The notes beneath the pieces are model-generated. The model did not search any database, was not told the DNA's origin, and saw only the letters and a list, made by a program, of their open reading frames with translations. Made by a program: the position numbers and the translations under genes. A DNA stretch of 64,000 nucleotides from Candidatus Cetobacterium colombiensis. Its GTDB lineage: Bacteria; Fusobacteriota; Fusobacteriia; Fusobacteriales; Fusobacteriaceae. The stretch is taken from contig NZ_JAVIKH010000006.1 in assembly GCF_033962415.1 (NCBI RefSeq), forward strand, positions 79,088-143,087, in the 5' to 3' direction. Positions within the stretch are counted from its first letter, which is position 1. Each line of letters starts with the position of its first letter. This document shows positions 1 to 8,047 of the stretch, piece by piece.

Positions 1-670
1 AACCTAAATTTACAATCATTTTATAGTTTAAACCTAAATTTACTGCAAATTCTTCTCCCATTCCAGAAATTGTAAAATGTTTTGAATATACAAATGCCAA
101 TATTACTAAAGGAATTGTTAAATAAAGTAATTCATAATTCCCCTTTAAAACACCAGAAAAATCACCAAATAGCCAACTATTTATACTCTGGATTAAATCT
201 CCTTTATACGCAAAAAACATTGTTAAAGAACTTAGAATTCCACTGATCATAATTCCTATTAACGGTACTAAGGCATTGTCTTTTACATTTATTTTTCTAA
301 CTATACCTAGAAATAAAAATGTTCCTCCTATTGCAAAAATTGTTGCTATTAACATCTTAAAAATTATCGATTCTTTTGGAAAAAATAGTAACGCAACAAG
401 AATTCCCAATTTTGAAGAATCTGCCGTTCCAGCTGTTGTTGGTGATACAAATTTATTCATTGTAAGTTGTTGCATTATTAATCCACATATACTCATTCCA
501 AATCCAGCAGTTACAATACTAATTGTTCTAGGTATTCTACTTAATAAAAAAATAGTATTACTGTTGCTTCCTTGAACAAATAAATCTTCTAAGCTCATAG
601 TTGCAACTCCATAAAATATTGATATTATTGATAAAATTATAATTAAAATTGATATAATAACATTATTCAT
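1..670 (-). CDS. FecCD-family iron-chelate ABC permease, 3' part outside window
   Basis: Reading left from an ATG at 668-670 gives an open frame of 223 codons that runs off the window. It starts MNNVIISILIIIL and is strongly hydrophobic. The segment RIPRTISIVTAGFGMSICG followed by LIMQQ matches the conserved N-terminal part of FecCD/BtuC permeases, and INSWLFGDFSG matches their later SWLxGS-type motif. Such permeases pair with an ATPase and a binding protein to import ferric siderophores, haem or B12 across the inner membrane. The closest types from memory are the FatD/CeuB/YclN permeases. An AAGGAGAATAA ribosome site precedes the ATG. The divergent TonB receptor and esterase to the right support an iron-uptake role. 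The exact substrate cannot be told. Confidence 0.85.
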   Translation of the reverse strand, partial: MNNVIISILIIILSIISIFYGVATMSLEDLFVQGSNSNTIFLLSRIPRTISIVTAGFGMSICGLIMQQLTMNKFVSPTTAGTADSSKLGILVALLFFPKESIIFKMLIATIFAIGGTFLFLGIVRKINVKDNALVPLIGIMISGILSSLTMFFAYKGDLIQSINSWLFGDFSGVLKGNYELLYLTIPLVILAFVYSKHFTISGMGEEFAVNLGLNYKMIVNLG

Positions 671-685
671 TTATTCTCCTTGAAA

Positions 686-734
686 ATATTTTGTTTAACA
701 AAATATATTATACCAATAATTTTCATATTGTCAA
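686..734 (-). promoter_or_regulatory. Promoter of the FecCD gene with a palindrome at the start region
   Basis: On the minus strand a TTGACA box (729-734) and a perfect TATAAT (707-712) are 16 bp apart. Just downstream lies an inverted repeat, ATATTTTGTT (686-695) against AACAAAATAT (697-706) around one central base. It would be near the transcription start and could be an operator or a 5'-UTR hairpin. Confidence 0.7.
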
Positions 735-740
735 TCAACA

Positions 741-756
741 AGTTGTAATTGCAACT
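741..756. promoter_or_regulatory. Putative MarR operator upstream of the FecCD promoter
   Basis: AGTTGTAATTGCAACT is a near-perfect palindrome. It lies 6 bp upstream of the -35 box of the FecCD gene. The same GTTGCA-WW-TGCAAC pattern appears at 2772-2785 and 3402-3415, around the marR-type gene. Assignment to that regulator is inference. Confidence 0.6.
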
Positions 757-763
757 AATTAAA

Positions 764-793
764 AAAAGAGATTAGAATTAACCAATCTCTTTT
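764..793 (-). terminator. Terminator of the TonB receptor gene
   Basis: AAAAGAGATT and AATCTCTTTT form a 10-bp stem with a 10-nt loop, followed on the minus strand by more T residues. It sits directly after the receptor stop codon. Confidence 0.8.
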
Positions 794-799
794 TGTTTA

Positions 800-2755
800 T
801 TAGAATGTAAGCTTAGCTCCCATAAAGAAATTTCTTCCTGGAGCTGGTCTTGCTACGTCTTTTTTCTCTACTAAATTATAATGCTCATCAAATATATTAT
901 TTATTCCAGCTTTTACTGTAAAATCTGGTGTCACTTTATATCTTAAAGCTAAATCAACAGTGTTGTAAGATTTATTTTTTATTCCTTGAGCAATCTTATC
1001 TCCCACATATAAATATGTCACTGTTCCATCTAATTTAGTTGTGAATTTATAATTAGCACCTATATTTAATTTAACTCTTGGAACCTCTTCTAATCTATCT
1101 CCATCATTACTTTCACCATCTTGTACTGCATTAATATAAGTTATTCCCTCTGTTAATGTTAAGTTTCCAAAATAATTTTCTATATTTAGTTCAATTCCAT
1201 CTCTAGTTGTTTTATTAATATTATTCCATGTTATATTGTCATTATCTATTTTTGTTTTTGATATCTCTTTATCTTTATTTATTTTAAAGAAACTTAAAGA
1301 AGCAAAAGTGTTATCTAAAATATAATCTTTTATTCCAATTTCAAAAGTATCAGATGTTTCTGCTTGAACATTATTAAAAGAAAGTAATCCATCAACTTTA
1401 TCTGTCATCTGCCCTGGCGTTGGGGACATATATCCCTTTTCATATCTAAAAAATACATTTCCTGTATCTCTATATTTATAACTAATTACTCCTTCGTATG
1501 CTCTATTTCCATCATCAATTTTACTTTGAGTACTTCCTTTGGAATCTTTTGTTTTTAAATCATATTTTGCCCATTCATATCTATAACCTAAAGTGAATTC
1601 TAATTTTTCTGTTAAGTTATATCTATTCAATACATAAGGTGATATTATATCTTTTTTATAATGGTTACTCGATTTTCCACTCTTTGCTGAAAGACTTTTT
1701 CCTTTGTAATCACTTTCAATTGTATCTAATCCAACTATTAGACTTCCTTTTTCATAATTAACAACTGACTTTAAAAGCACTCCAGTTGTATTTTCTTTTA
1801 TATCTTCTGTTGAAACTGTAGGCTTTGATTTAGAATAGTCTGTTGATACTCCATCATTTTCTATTTTATTATTATAAATCGTTGTAAATAAATTAAATGT
1901 TTTATTTGGAGTAAATTCATATTTACCTATGATACTTTCCCTTGTAAATTTTGTGTCTGAATACACTTTTCCAGGTGCTTTTCTATCTTCTTCTAAAATA
2001 ATTTTTGAAGCTCCATCTGTATCTTTTTCATTTTCTACAAATCTTGATCCTTCTAATTTAAATTTATGAGCATCAGATAATTTATAAACTAAATTTCCAT
2101 CTATAAAATCATTTGATAGTTTCTCCTCTTTTCTATATCCATGATTGTTTTGTCCAGAGTAATTCACTCCAAAACTTAATTTATCGTTTATATTATAGTT
2201 ACCTCCAGCAGCAACTCTTTTACTATTATATGAAGAATAATCACTTTCTACGTATCCTCCATTTTTCGTATTATCTTTCGTTATAATATTTACAACTCCA
2301 CCAGAAACTCCATTTCCATATAAAACAGCTCCTCCACCAGGTGCAATTTCTATTCTTTCAATGTTACTTACTGGAATAGAATTTATAGACAATGATTTAT
2401 TAAAAGCATTCAGTGGATTTATAGCCACTCCGTCTAATAAAACTTTTACATTTGACAATGCTGCATCTCCACTACCTCTCATATCTATTACTGGTCCATT
2501 TTTTGAGTAAACTATATTTACATTTGGATTATCTTTTAATATATCCTCAACATTTTTATAATTTTTTTCTTCTATTTGTTCTTTAGATATCAACGCCACA
2601 TTTGTTGCTTCATCTAACAGAGTCATTTCTGTTCCAGTTGTAGAAATAACTGATTCTCCCAAATGAACTCCCTCTGAAAAAAACTCATCCTCTTGTAGTG
2701 TTGCTGCCATTGCTGATGCACAAATTAAAAATGATAAAATAGTAATTCTTTTCAT
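800..2755 (-). CDS. TonB-dependent outer-membrane receptor
   Basis: A 651-aa protein with a cleavable signal peptide (MKRITILSFLICASAMAA) and a TonB-receptor plug at roughly residues 50-160. The plug holds the recognisable segments VEDILKDNPNVN, IDMRGSGD, VKVLLDGV, IERIEIAPGGGAVLYGNG and GGVVNIITK. The remaining ~480 residues alternate polar and hydrophobic strands and end in phenylalanine (GAKLTF), as beta-barrels inserted by BamA usually do. It should import a scarce ligand, probably ferric siderophore or haem, using TonB energy. The start ATG has an AAGGAGGGG site 2 bases upstream of the TT spacer. Its promoter carries two palindromes, and the neighbours (FecCD permease, MarR regulator, esterase) indicate an iron-type regulon. 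The ligand cannot be read from the sequence. Confidence 0.93.
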   Translation of the reverse strand: MKRITILSFLICASAMAATLQEDEFFSEGVHLGESVISTTGTEMTLLDEATNVALISKEQIEEKNYKNVEDILKDNPNVNIVYSKNGPVIDMRGSGDAALSNVKVLLDGVAINPLNAFNKSLSINSIPVSNIERIEIAPGGGAVLYGNGVSGGVVNIITKDNTKNGGYVESDYSSYNSKRVAAGGNYNINDKLSFGVNYSGQNNHGYRKEEKLSNDFIDGNLVYKLSDAHKFKLEGSRFVENEKDTDGASKIILEEDRKAPGKVYSDTKFTRESIIGKYEFTPNKTFNLFTTIYNNKIENDGVSTDYSKSKPTVSTEDIKENTTGVLLKSVVNYEKGSLIVGLDTIESDYKGKSLSAKSGKSSNHYKKDIISPYVLNRYNLTEKLEFTLGYRYEWAKYDLKTKDSKGSTQSKIDDGNRAYEGVISYKYRDTGNVFFRYEKGYMSPTPGQMTDKVDGLLSFNNVQAETSDTFEIGIKDYILDNTFASLSFFKINKDKEISKTKIDNDNITWNNINKTTRDGIELNIENYFGNLTLTEGITYINAVQDGESNDGDRLEEVPRVKLNIGANYKFTTKLDGTVTYLYVGDKIAQGIKNKSYNTVDLALRYKVTPDFTVKAGINNIFDEHYNLVEKKDVARPAPGRNFFMGAKLTF

Positions 2756-2770
2756 AACCCCTCCTTATTT

Positions 2771-2812
2771 AGTTGCAAATGCAATTATATACAACCAAAC
2801 TTTGGTTGTCAA
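2771..2812 (-). promoter_or_regulatory. TonB receptor promoter with two operator-like palindromes
   Basis: On the minus strand TTGACA (2807-2812) and TATAAT (2784-2789) are exactly 17 bp apart. A perfect 19-bp palindrome, ACAACCAAA-C-TTTGGTTGT (2791-2809), fills the spacer. Just downstream of the -10 lies GTTGCA-AA-TGCAAT (2772-2785), one base short of the motif seen at 3402-3415. Binding at either site would block RNA polymerase, so repression is the expected effect. Confidence 0.75.
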
Positions 2813-2832
2813 ACTTTTTTATTTGATATACT

Positions 2833-2883
2833 TTGTATTGCAATGTAATTTATTTTTGGAATAACTTATTTTTGGTGTATAAT
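2833..2883 (+). promoter_or_regulatory. Promoter of the marR-type gene
   Basis: TTGGAA (2856-2861) and TATAAT (2878-2883) are 16 bp apart. Upstream is a partial palindrome around ATTGCAAT (2833-2848), similar to the other putative MarR sites. The -10 box is only 5 bases from an ATG at 2889, which makes that ATG an unlikely start. Confidence 0.65.
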
Positions 2884-2915
2884 AGGGTATGAAAATTGTT
2901 TTGGAGGAAAATCTT

Positions 2916-3350
2916 ATGAAGGAAACTATAGAATATGAAAATATCGGTAGATATTTTTCTCAAATGTATAGAAAAGGGCGTATATTTTATGCTCATGAAT
3001 TAAAAAAGTTTGGTTTAGGATCTGGACAATCTATTTTTTTATTTCAGTTATATAAAAAAGATGGAGTAACACAAGATGAACTTGCTAACACCTTATATAT
3101 TGATAAAGGAACCACAGCAAGATCTTTAAAAACTTTAGAAAATCAAGGCTTTATAAAAAAAGAAAATTTAATTACTGATAAACGTTCAAATATAATCTAT
3201 TTAACACCAAAAGCTCTTAAATTAGAAAAGGAAATTACAAACATTTTAAGAAAATGGGATAGTATACTTAGTTCATCTTTAAGCGAAGAGGAAAAAAACA
3301 CTCTTCTTGTTCTATTAAAAAAAATTTCTGATAGTAATGGCTTAAAATAA
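2916..3350 (+). CDS. MarR-family winged-helix regulator
   Basis: A 144-aa protein if started at the ATG at 2916, which has TTGGAGGA at good spacing; an in-frame ATG at 2889 would lie almost at the transcription start. The winged-helix region contains SIFLFQLYKKDGVTQDELAN, then GTTARSLKTLENQGFIKK and DKRSNIIYLTPKA. These are the typical MarR recognition helix and wing (DxRxxxxxLT). Members bind palindromes as dimers and usually repress neighbouring genes until a ligand releases them. It lies between a divergent TonB receptor and a lipoprotein esterase, and the same palindrome occurs at all three flanking promoters, so it probably regulates this uptake locus. The effector is unknown. Confidence 0.88.
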   Translation: MKETIEYENIGRYFSQMYRKGRIFYAHELKKFGLGSGQSIFLFQLYKKDGVTQDELANTLYIDKGTTARSLKTLENQGFIKKENLITDKRSNIIYLTPKALKLEKEITNILRKWDSILSSSLSEEEKNTLLVLLKKISDSNGLK

Positions 3351-3376
3351 AAAGTATATACTTTTTGTATTTTTTA
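3349..3376 (+). terminator. Weak terminator after the marR-type gene
   Basis: AAAAAGTA and TACTTTTT pair across two bases, followed by GTATTTTTT. The stem is AT-only, so termination may be partial, letting some transcripts read into the esterase gene. Confidence 0.5.
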
Positions 3377-3401
3377 TGTTACAATAAGTTTTATTAAAAT
3401 C

Positions 3402-3415
3402 GTTGCAAATGCAAC
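3402..3415. promoter_or_regulatory. Putative MarR operator in front of the esterase gene
   Basis: GTTGCA-AA-TGCAAC is a perfect palindrome around two central bases. It lies between a weak promoter-like region (about 3379-3400) and the AAAAAGGAG ribosome site of the next gene, so binding would repress it. Confidence 0.65.
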
Positions 3416-3438
3416 AAAAATAAAAAGGAGATGATTGT

Positions 3439-4434
3439 ATGAAAAATAAATTTATTTTAACATGTGCATTAACTGGTTCTATATTAACTGGATGTTCAAC
3501 AGCTGAAAAAACTAATGGTTATTATGCTAAAAATGGTTGTTTTATAGAAACTGATTCAAAACCTATAATTGCAAGTAAAACATCTTTAGATACAAGCTAT
3601 ATAAAAACTAAATATTTAAACATTCCATATGAATCTATCCCTAATAGTCAAAAATTAGATATCTATCTTCCCAATGAAGGAAAAGGTCCTTTTCCAGTTA
3701 TAATTGGAGTTCATGGAGGTGGATTTAAATTTGGAAATAAAGATGGTGCTATGAACCAATCTATGGTCAATGGAGTTAAAAAAGGTTATGCTGTCGTGAT
3801 GATTAATTATAGATTAAGTGGCGAAGCTAAATTCCCTGCTGCCATTGAAGATTTAAAAGCATCAATTAGATATATTAAAGCAAATGCTAAAAAATATAAT
3901 TTAAATCCCAATAAAGTTGCTCTTTGGGGAGCTTCTTCAGGAGGAAATCTTGTATCTTTAGCAGGAACTACTGGCAATAGAGAGATTTTTAATAATCCAA
4001 AACTTGGAAATGCTGGTGTTTCAACTGAAGTTCAAGCAGTTGTAGACTGGTTTGGACCTATTAATTTCTTAACTATGGATGAAGAATTTGTAGCTGAAGG
4101 AATAAAAGGACAGAATCATAATTCAGCAGATTCTTTTGAGTCTCAATATCTTGGAGAACAAATTACCAAAGTTCCTAATTTAGTAAAAGAAACAAATCCT
4201 GAAACGTATATTTCTAAAAATACTCCACCATTTTTAATAGAACATGGTACTGCAGATGTTTTAATTCCATATACGCAATCTATTAATTTTGCTAAGTCTT
4301 TAGAAAAAGTCATTGGTAAAGATAAAGTGGAGTTAGTTCTTTTAAAATGTGCTGGTCATGGACAAGCTTCAGCTTTTGATACTGAAGAAAATTTAAAAAT
4401 TGTTTTTAATTTCTTAGATAAAACCCTTAAGTAA
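3439..4434 (+). CDS. Lipoprotein alpha/beta-hydrolase (esterase, BD-FAE-like)
   Basis: A 331-aa protein with a lipobox (GSILTGC, Cys19), so it should be lipid-anchored in the envelope. The fold markers are clear: HGGGF oxyanion-hole motif, the nucleophile elbow GASSGG, a late Asp in HGTADVLIP, and the catalytic His in CAGHGQ. These fit the alpha/beta-hydrolase_3/BD-FAE esterase group. Periplasmic or surface esterases beside TonB receptors can hydrolyse ester-linked siderophores or release iron, and the shared operator supports that reading here, but this is inference. A carbohydrate or drug esterase is an alternative. The start has an AAAAAGGAG site. Confidence 0.85.
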   Translation: MKNKFILTCALTGSILTGCSTAEKTNGYYAKNGCFIETDSKPIIASKTSLDTSYIKTKYLNIPYESIPNSQKLDIYLPNEGKGPFPVIIGVHGGGFKFGNKDGAMNQSMVNGVKKGYAVVMINYRLSGEAKFPAAIEDLKASIRYIKANAKKYNLNPNKVALWGASSGGNLVSLAGTTGNREIFNNPKLGNAGVSTEVQAVVDWFGPINFLTMDEEFVAEGIKGQNHNSADSFESQYLGEQITKVPNLVKETNPETYISKNTPPFLIEHGTADVLIPYTQSINFAKSLEKVIGKDKVELVLLKCAGHGQASAFDTEENLKIVFNFLDKTLK

Positions 4435-4802
4435 ATAAATTTGTATTACATTGTATTACACTGCCTAAAAAACAAGTTTTACAGCGTTACACAACGTTTT
4501 TTTGCATATTGTACAATTGTAAAATAAATTGAATTTGAACGCCTTCAATTCAGTTTAAGAGAGTCATTTTTCTGGACTTTTGTACGTAAAATAGTAAAAC
4601 GGAGTTTATATCCTTATTTTTTATAACTAATACAACTAAAGTATCTATCCAAGGAACAAAAATTTGGTTTTATTGAATTTTCTATGCCTTTAATCAAAGG
4701 GATTATACTGGAAAACACTTCAATTTATAGGGTACTTTTTTTGTATTGTATGGTATATTATAGAAAAAAGAATCTATCATACATAATAAAGAGGTGGTTG
4801 GC
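4435..4802. other. Intergenic region upstream of moeA
   Basis: These 368 bases hold no convincing gene. Near the left end TTACA occurs repeatedly (TGTATTACATTGTATTACAC, then TTTTACAG and GTTACACA). CGTT-ACAC-AACG followed by seven T (about 4482-4504) may be a short terminator for the esterase. A palindrome CCTTT-AATC-AAAGG lies near 4687-4700. The moeA promoter should be near 4740-4765 but no strong pair of boxes is evident. I do not see a known riboswitch. Confidence 0.4.
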
Positions 4803-6017
4803 ATGGAACAAATCAATTTAGAAAATGCAATTGAAATTTTATTAGAAAATGTAAAACCTTTAAAAGAGATTGAAGAAAAATATATTTTAGATAGTTTAGG
4901 ATTTGTCTTAGCTGAAGATATTATTTCTCCACTAAATAATCCACCATTTAATCGTTCGCCATTAGATGGATTTACTTTCAATAACTTAGATACTTTAGGA
5001 GCTACAAAAGAAAATCCCATCACTTTTAAAGTTATATCTGAAGTTTTTGCTGGAGATTTTTCAAAAGAAACTCTTAATCCAAAAGAAGCCTTTAGAATAA
5101 TGACTGGAGCTCCTATTCCAAATGGATGTAATTGTGTTATAAAACAAGAAGAAGTATCCTTTGATGAAAACACTAAAGTTCTAGAAATTTATAGAGAATT
5201 AAAACCTTTTGAAAACTTTTGTTTTTTAGGTGAAGATCTTAAAGTTGGAGAGATTGTTGTAAAAAAAGGAGAGGTTATCACATATAATCATATTGGTGTT
5301 TTTGCATCGCTTGGAATTAATTTAGTTAAAGTTTTCAAGAAACCTAAAGTTGGTATTTTAAGTTTAGGAAGTGAACTAACTATGCCAGGAGAGCCCTTAA
5401 AAGAGGGGAAAATTTTTAACAGTAATCTCTTTACTTTAATTAGCAAACTTAAATATTTAGGTGTTGAAGGAATTATGTATCCTCCTATGAGTGATGACCC
5501 TCTAACTGTAACTAATTTTATTTCTAAAGAATTAAAAAATTTGGATATTTTAATAACTACTGGTGGAGTTTCTGTGGGAAAAAAAGATATCATGCATGAT
5601 GTAATTAGAGAACTAGAAGCCAAAAGATTATTTTGGAAAATTAATATCCAACCTGGAACTCCAGTTTTAGCTTCAGTTAAAGATGAAAAACTAATACTTT
5701 CTCTTTCAGGAAATCCATTTGCATCTTTAGTTAACTTTGAACTTTTAGGAAGACCTGTTCTTTCTAAAATGAGTCTAAACTCTATAAAAGAAACTTCAAC
5801 AATTGATGGTATTGTTAGAGGAGAATTTAGTAAAAGTTCATCTAAAAGACGTTTTATAAGAGGGTATTTTAAAAATGGTGAAATATTTTTAAACAATAAT
5901 AAACATTCTTCAGGTACAATATCATCTCTTATTGGAAAAAATGCCATTGTAGAAATTGCTCCTGGAACTCCTCAGTTAAAAGATGGAGATAAAGTGAAGG
6001 TGATTTTAATTGATTGA
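4803..6017 (+). CDS. moeA: Molybdopterin molybdenumtransferase MoeA
   Basis: A 404-aa protein from the ATG at 4803, which has GAGGTGG at 4791-4797; an in-frame GTG at 4794 overlaps that site and is unlikely. The MoeA N-terminal domains contain NPPFNRSPLDGFTF, matching the conserved SxxDGYA region, and AFRIMTGAPIPNGCN. The molybdopterin-binding domain has ILSLGSEL, GKIFNSN and ITTGGVSVGKKD. MoeA inserts molybdate into adenylylated molybdopterin to give active Mo cofactor. Its 3' end overlaps the next gene by 8 bases. Together they finish the cofactor, which the molybdoenzyme at 8048-10123 would use. Confidence 0.95.
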   Translation: MEQINLENAIEILLENVKPLKEIEEKYILDSLGFVLAEDIISPLNNPPFNRSPLDGFTFNNLDTLGATKENPITFKVISEVFAGDFSKETLNPKEAFRIMTGAPIPNGCNCVIKQEEVSFDENTKVLEIYRELKPFENFCFLGEDLKVGEIVVKKGEVITYNHIGVFASLGINLVKVFKKPKVGILSLGSELTMPGEPLKEGKIFNSNLFTLISKLKYLGVEGIMYPPMSDDPLTVTNFISKELKNLDILITTGGVSVGKKDIMHDVIRELEAKRLFWKINIQPGTPVLASVKDEKLILSLSGNPFASLVNFELLGRPVLSKMSLNSIKETSTIDGIVRGEFSKSSSKRRFIRGYFKNGEIFLNNNKHSSGTISSLIGKNAIVEIAPGTPQLKDGDKVKVILID

Positions 6018-7098
6018 TATTAAGGATATTAACGTTTTAATTTTAGCAGGTGGAAAAGGTAGTCGAATGAACTATTGTAACAAAGCCCTTTTAAAATACA
6101 ATAATACAACATTTTTAGGTCATTTATCTGAGCTTTTCTCAGACTTTAGTAAAATATATCTTTCTTTAAATAGTTCTCAAAATATTATTACAGATTCTTT
6201 TATTAGAGTTGATGATGACTTTAAAGATATCGGACCTATATCAGGGCTTTATAAAGGAATTTTAGAAAGTGATTTAGAATATATTTTTACAGTTCCTTGT
6301 GATGTTCCTAATCTAAATAAAGAATTTATAAACTATATCTCTAGTTTTGTATCTCCTTATTATGACGCTTTTATAGTTCGAGATAAAAATGGATTTATAC
6401 ATCCTCTTCTTGGAGTTTATAATAAAAGTTGTTTAAGTATTATTAAAGAATCTATTAAAAATGAGGACTATAAAATTTTAAATATAATTAATAAGTTAAA
6501 TGTTAGATTTATAGATTTAAAATATACTATTTTTGATGATAACTATATATTAAAAAATATAAATACTTTTGAAGATTACAATACTTTAAATAAAAAAACA
6601 AAATTCTTTGCAGTTTCAGGTATTAAAAACTCTGGAAAAACAACTTTAATAACTAAACTTTTAGAAAAATTTAAAGAAAACAACTATAAAGTTGGAACTA
6701 TCAAACATGATGGTCATGATTTTCAAATGGACAATCTTGATTCTGATACTGATAGACATATAAAATCTGGTGCTCAAGGAACACTTATTTTTTCAAAAAG
6801 CAAATATATGTTTTTAGAAAATTCTCTAGAAAAAGATTTAGATTTTTATTTGGATTTTTTTAAAGATTATGACTTTATAATTTTAGAAGGATTTAAAGGC
6901 AGTTCTTTTCCTAAAATAGAAGTGATTCGAAAAGAGATTTCTAATATCAGTCAATGTAATAAAGAAAATCTCCTTTTCTATGTTAGTGATTTAAATTTTA
7001 TTGAAAATAATGAAAATTTAGATATTTTAGACATTAATGATATTGATAGTATTTTAAAAAAAATAAAAAGCTTTCTAAAAAAAGATGACCTTGCTTAA
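6010..7098 (+). CDS. mobAB: MobA-MobB fusion (molybdenum cofactor guanylylation), copy 1
   Basis: A 362-aa protein starting at a TTG that overlaps moeA, with AAGGTGA as its ribosome site. Residues ~1-190 are MobA, which attaches GMP to Mo-molybdopterin: VLILAGGKGSRMN, DIGPISG, VPCDVP and HPLLGVY. Residues ~195-362 are MobB, a P-loop GTP-binding partner: VSGIKNSGKTTL, GTIKHDGHDF and DTDRHIKSGAQG. The usual Asp of the MobA DKxLL motif is Asn here (CNKALL). A second fusion lies at 45113-46198 and differs in the opposite half. Cotranscription with moeA is implied by the overlap. Confidence 0.92.
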   Translation: MIDIKDINVLILAGGKGSRMNYCNKALLKYNNTTFLGHLSELFSDFSKIYLSLNSSQNIITDSFIRVDDDFKDIGPISGLYKGILESDLEYIFTVPCDVPNLNKEFINYISSFVSPYYDAFIVRDKNGFIHPLLGVYNKSCLSIIKESIKNEDYKILNIINKLNVRFIDLKYTIFDDNYILKNINTFEDYNTLNKKTKFFAVSGIKNSGKTTLITKLLEKFKENNYKVGTIKHDGHDFQMDNLDSDTDRHIKSGAQGTLIFSKSKYMFLENSLEKDLDFYLDFFKDYDFIILEGFKGSSFPKIEVIRKEISNISQCNKENLLFYVSDLNFIENNENLDILDINDIDSILKKIKSFLKKDDLA

Positions 7099-7109
7099 GT
7101 CATCTTTTT
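7079..7109. terminator. Bidirectional terminator between mobAB and the TDT channel gene
   Basis: AAAAAGATGAC pairs with GTCATCTTTTT across a 9-base loop. It serves the two convergent genes. Confidence 0.8.
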
Positions 7110-8032
7110 CATTGCTCTTTTTTTAAAAAATAAAACTCTATAAATCTATAAAGTGTATAAATCACTGAAATTGTAGTTACAGCAATTTCGATCCAAGCTA
7201 AAAAACTAAAAGATGGAAAAAGTTTTCCAAACCTTGTAGCTGCAGTTACACTTATTGTTAACGGGAAAGTAAATGCTGCAAAAGTTGGTGCAAAGGGTAG
7301 AGCTTTAGCTCTTAAAACTCCCAGCCATGCTGTAAAAGTCCCAGTAAAAGCTGCTATAGCCAATAAGCATGCCGCAGTTTGATTTACATTAAATATTCCA
7401 CTTAAATAACCTGCTAATAAAAGATTTACCGGTGCCGCCACAACTGGAATAGTAATTCTATATTTATTTTCAAAACCTAGTCTAATACCTCTAACTATTA
7501 TAACTGGTAATAAAGTTACTACAGAAATCAAACCAATCCACCAAAATGATTTTGCCCAAGGATCAAATCCCATATGTGTAGCAGTTACAGCAACAGTTAT
7601 TATTCCTCCATATGTTACAAACCATCCAAAATGAAATTCCAATAACTTTCCTAATTTTATTCTATAATAGGTAAATGTAAACCAAATAATCAAATGTACT
7701 AAAGAGGCTATAAACCATACTGTTCTTCCTAACTCTGGATTATATCTATAGACATAGGTTGACATTATTAAAATTGCCATATCTAAAGATGTCACAACAG
7801 CTCCCTTCATCGTATCTTTTATATCCTCTAAAAAAGATTGATAACAAAAGATTATTTTTAAAATATATGTTGTCACCAAAAGCAATGATAAACCTATCGT
7901 TAGAACAAAAATTTTTTCTCCGTATTTAAATCCAATCCCATCCCAAGCAGACCCCAATCCAACTATACCAAGTCCTAAAGCTGAGGCCCCTGAGGGATAT
8001 TTTTTTAATTTGTCTATTAGACCATTTTCCAC
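7109..8032 (-). CDS. TehA/SLAC1-like (TDT family) membrane channel or transporter
   Basis: A 307-aa protein with about ten membrane segments. The start is GTG at 8032 behind GGAAGTGA. PSGASALGLGIVGLGSAW near the N-terminus and PVVAAPVNLLLAGYLSG in the second half match the tellurite-resistance/dicarboxylate transporter family, whose plant member SLAC1 is a nitrate- and chloride-permeable anion channel. It is 15 bases downstream of the nitrate-reductase-like gene on the same strand, so it is almost certainly in one operon. That makes transport of an anion related to the enzyme's substrate or product (nitrate, nitrite, formate) a reasonable guess. The sequence alone does not fix the substrate. 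Confidence 0.8.
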   Translation of the reverse strand: MENGLIDKLKKYPSGASALGLGIVGLGSAWDGIGFKYGEKIFVLTIGLSLLLVTTYILKIIFCYQSFLEDIKDTMKGAVVTSLDMAILIMSTYVYRYNPELGRTVWFIASLVHLIIWFTFTYYRIKLGKLLEFHFGWFVTYGGIITVAVTATHMGFDPWAKSFWWIGLISVVTLLPVIIVRGIRLGFENKYRITIPVVAAPVNLLLAGYLSGIFNVNQTAACLLAIAAFTGTFTAWLGVLRAKALPFAPTFAAFTFPLTISVTAATRFGKLFPSFSFLAWIEIAVTTISVIYTLYRFIEFYFLKKEQ

Positions 8033-8047
8033 AAAATATCACTTCCT

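Noticed and set aside
276..575. A 99-codon plus-strand frame at the left end
   Set aside because: It is the antisense shadow of the FecCD permease coding region, which has a ribosome site and promoter on the other strand.
4435..4802. Possible Moco riboswitch before moeA
   Set aside because: I could not find the conserved helices and core of the Moco RNA, and only scattered repeats are present.
4703..5173. A 156-codon minus-strand frame over the moeA start
   Set aside because: It is antisense to moeA, whose motifs are diagnostic, and has no ribosome site or family match.
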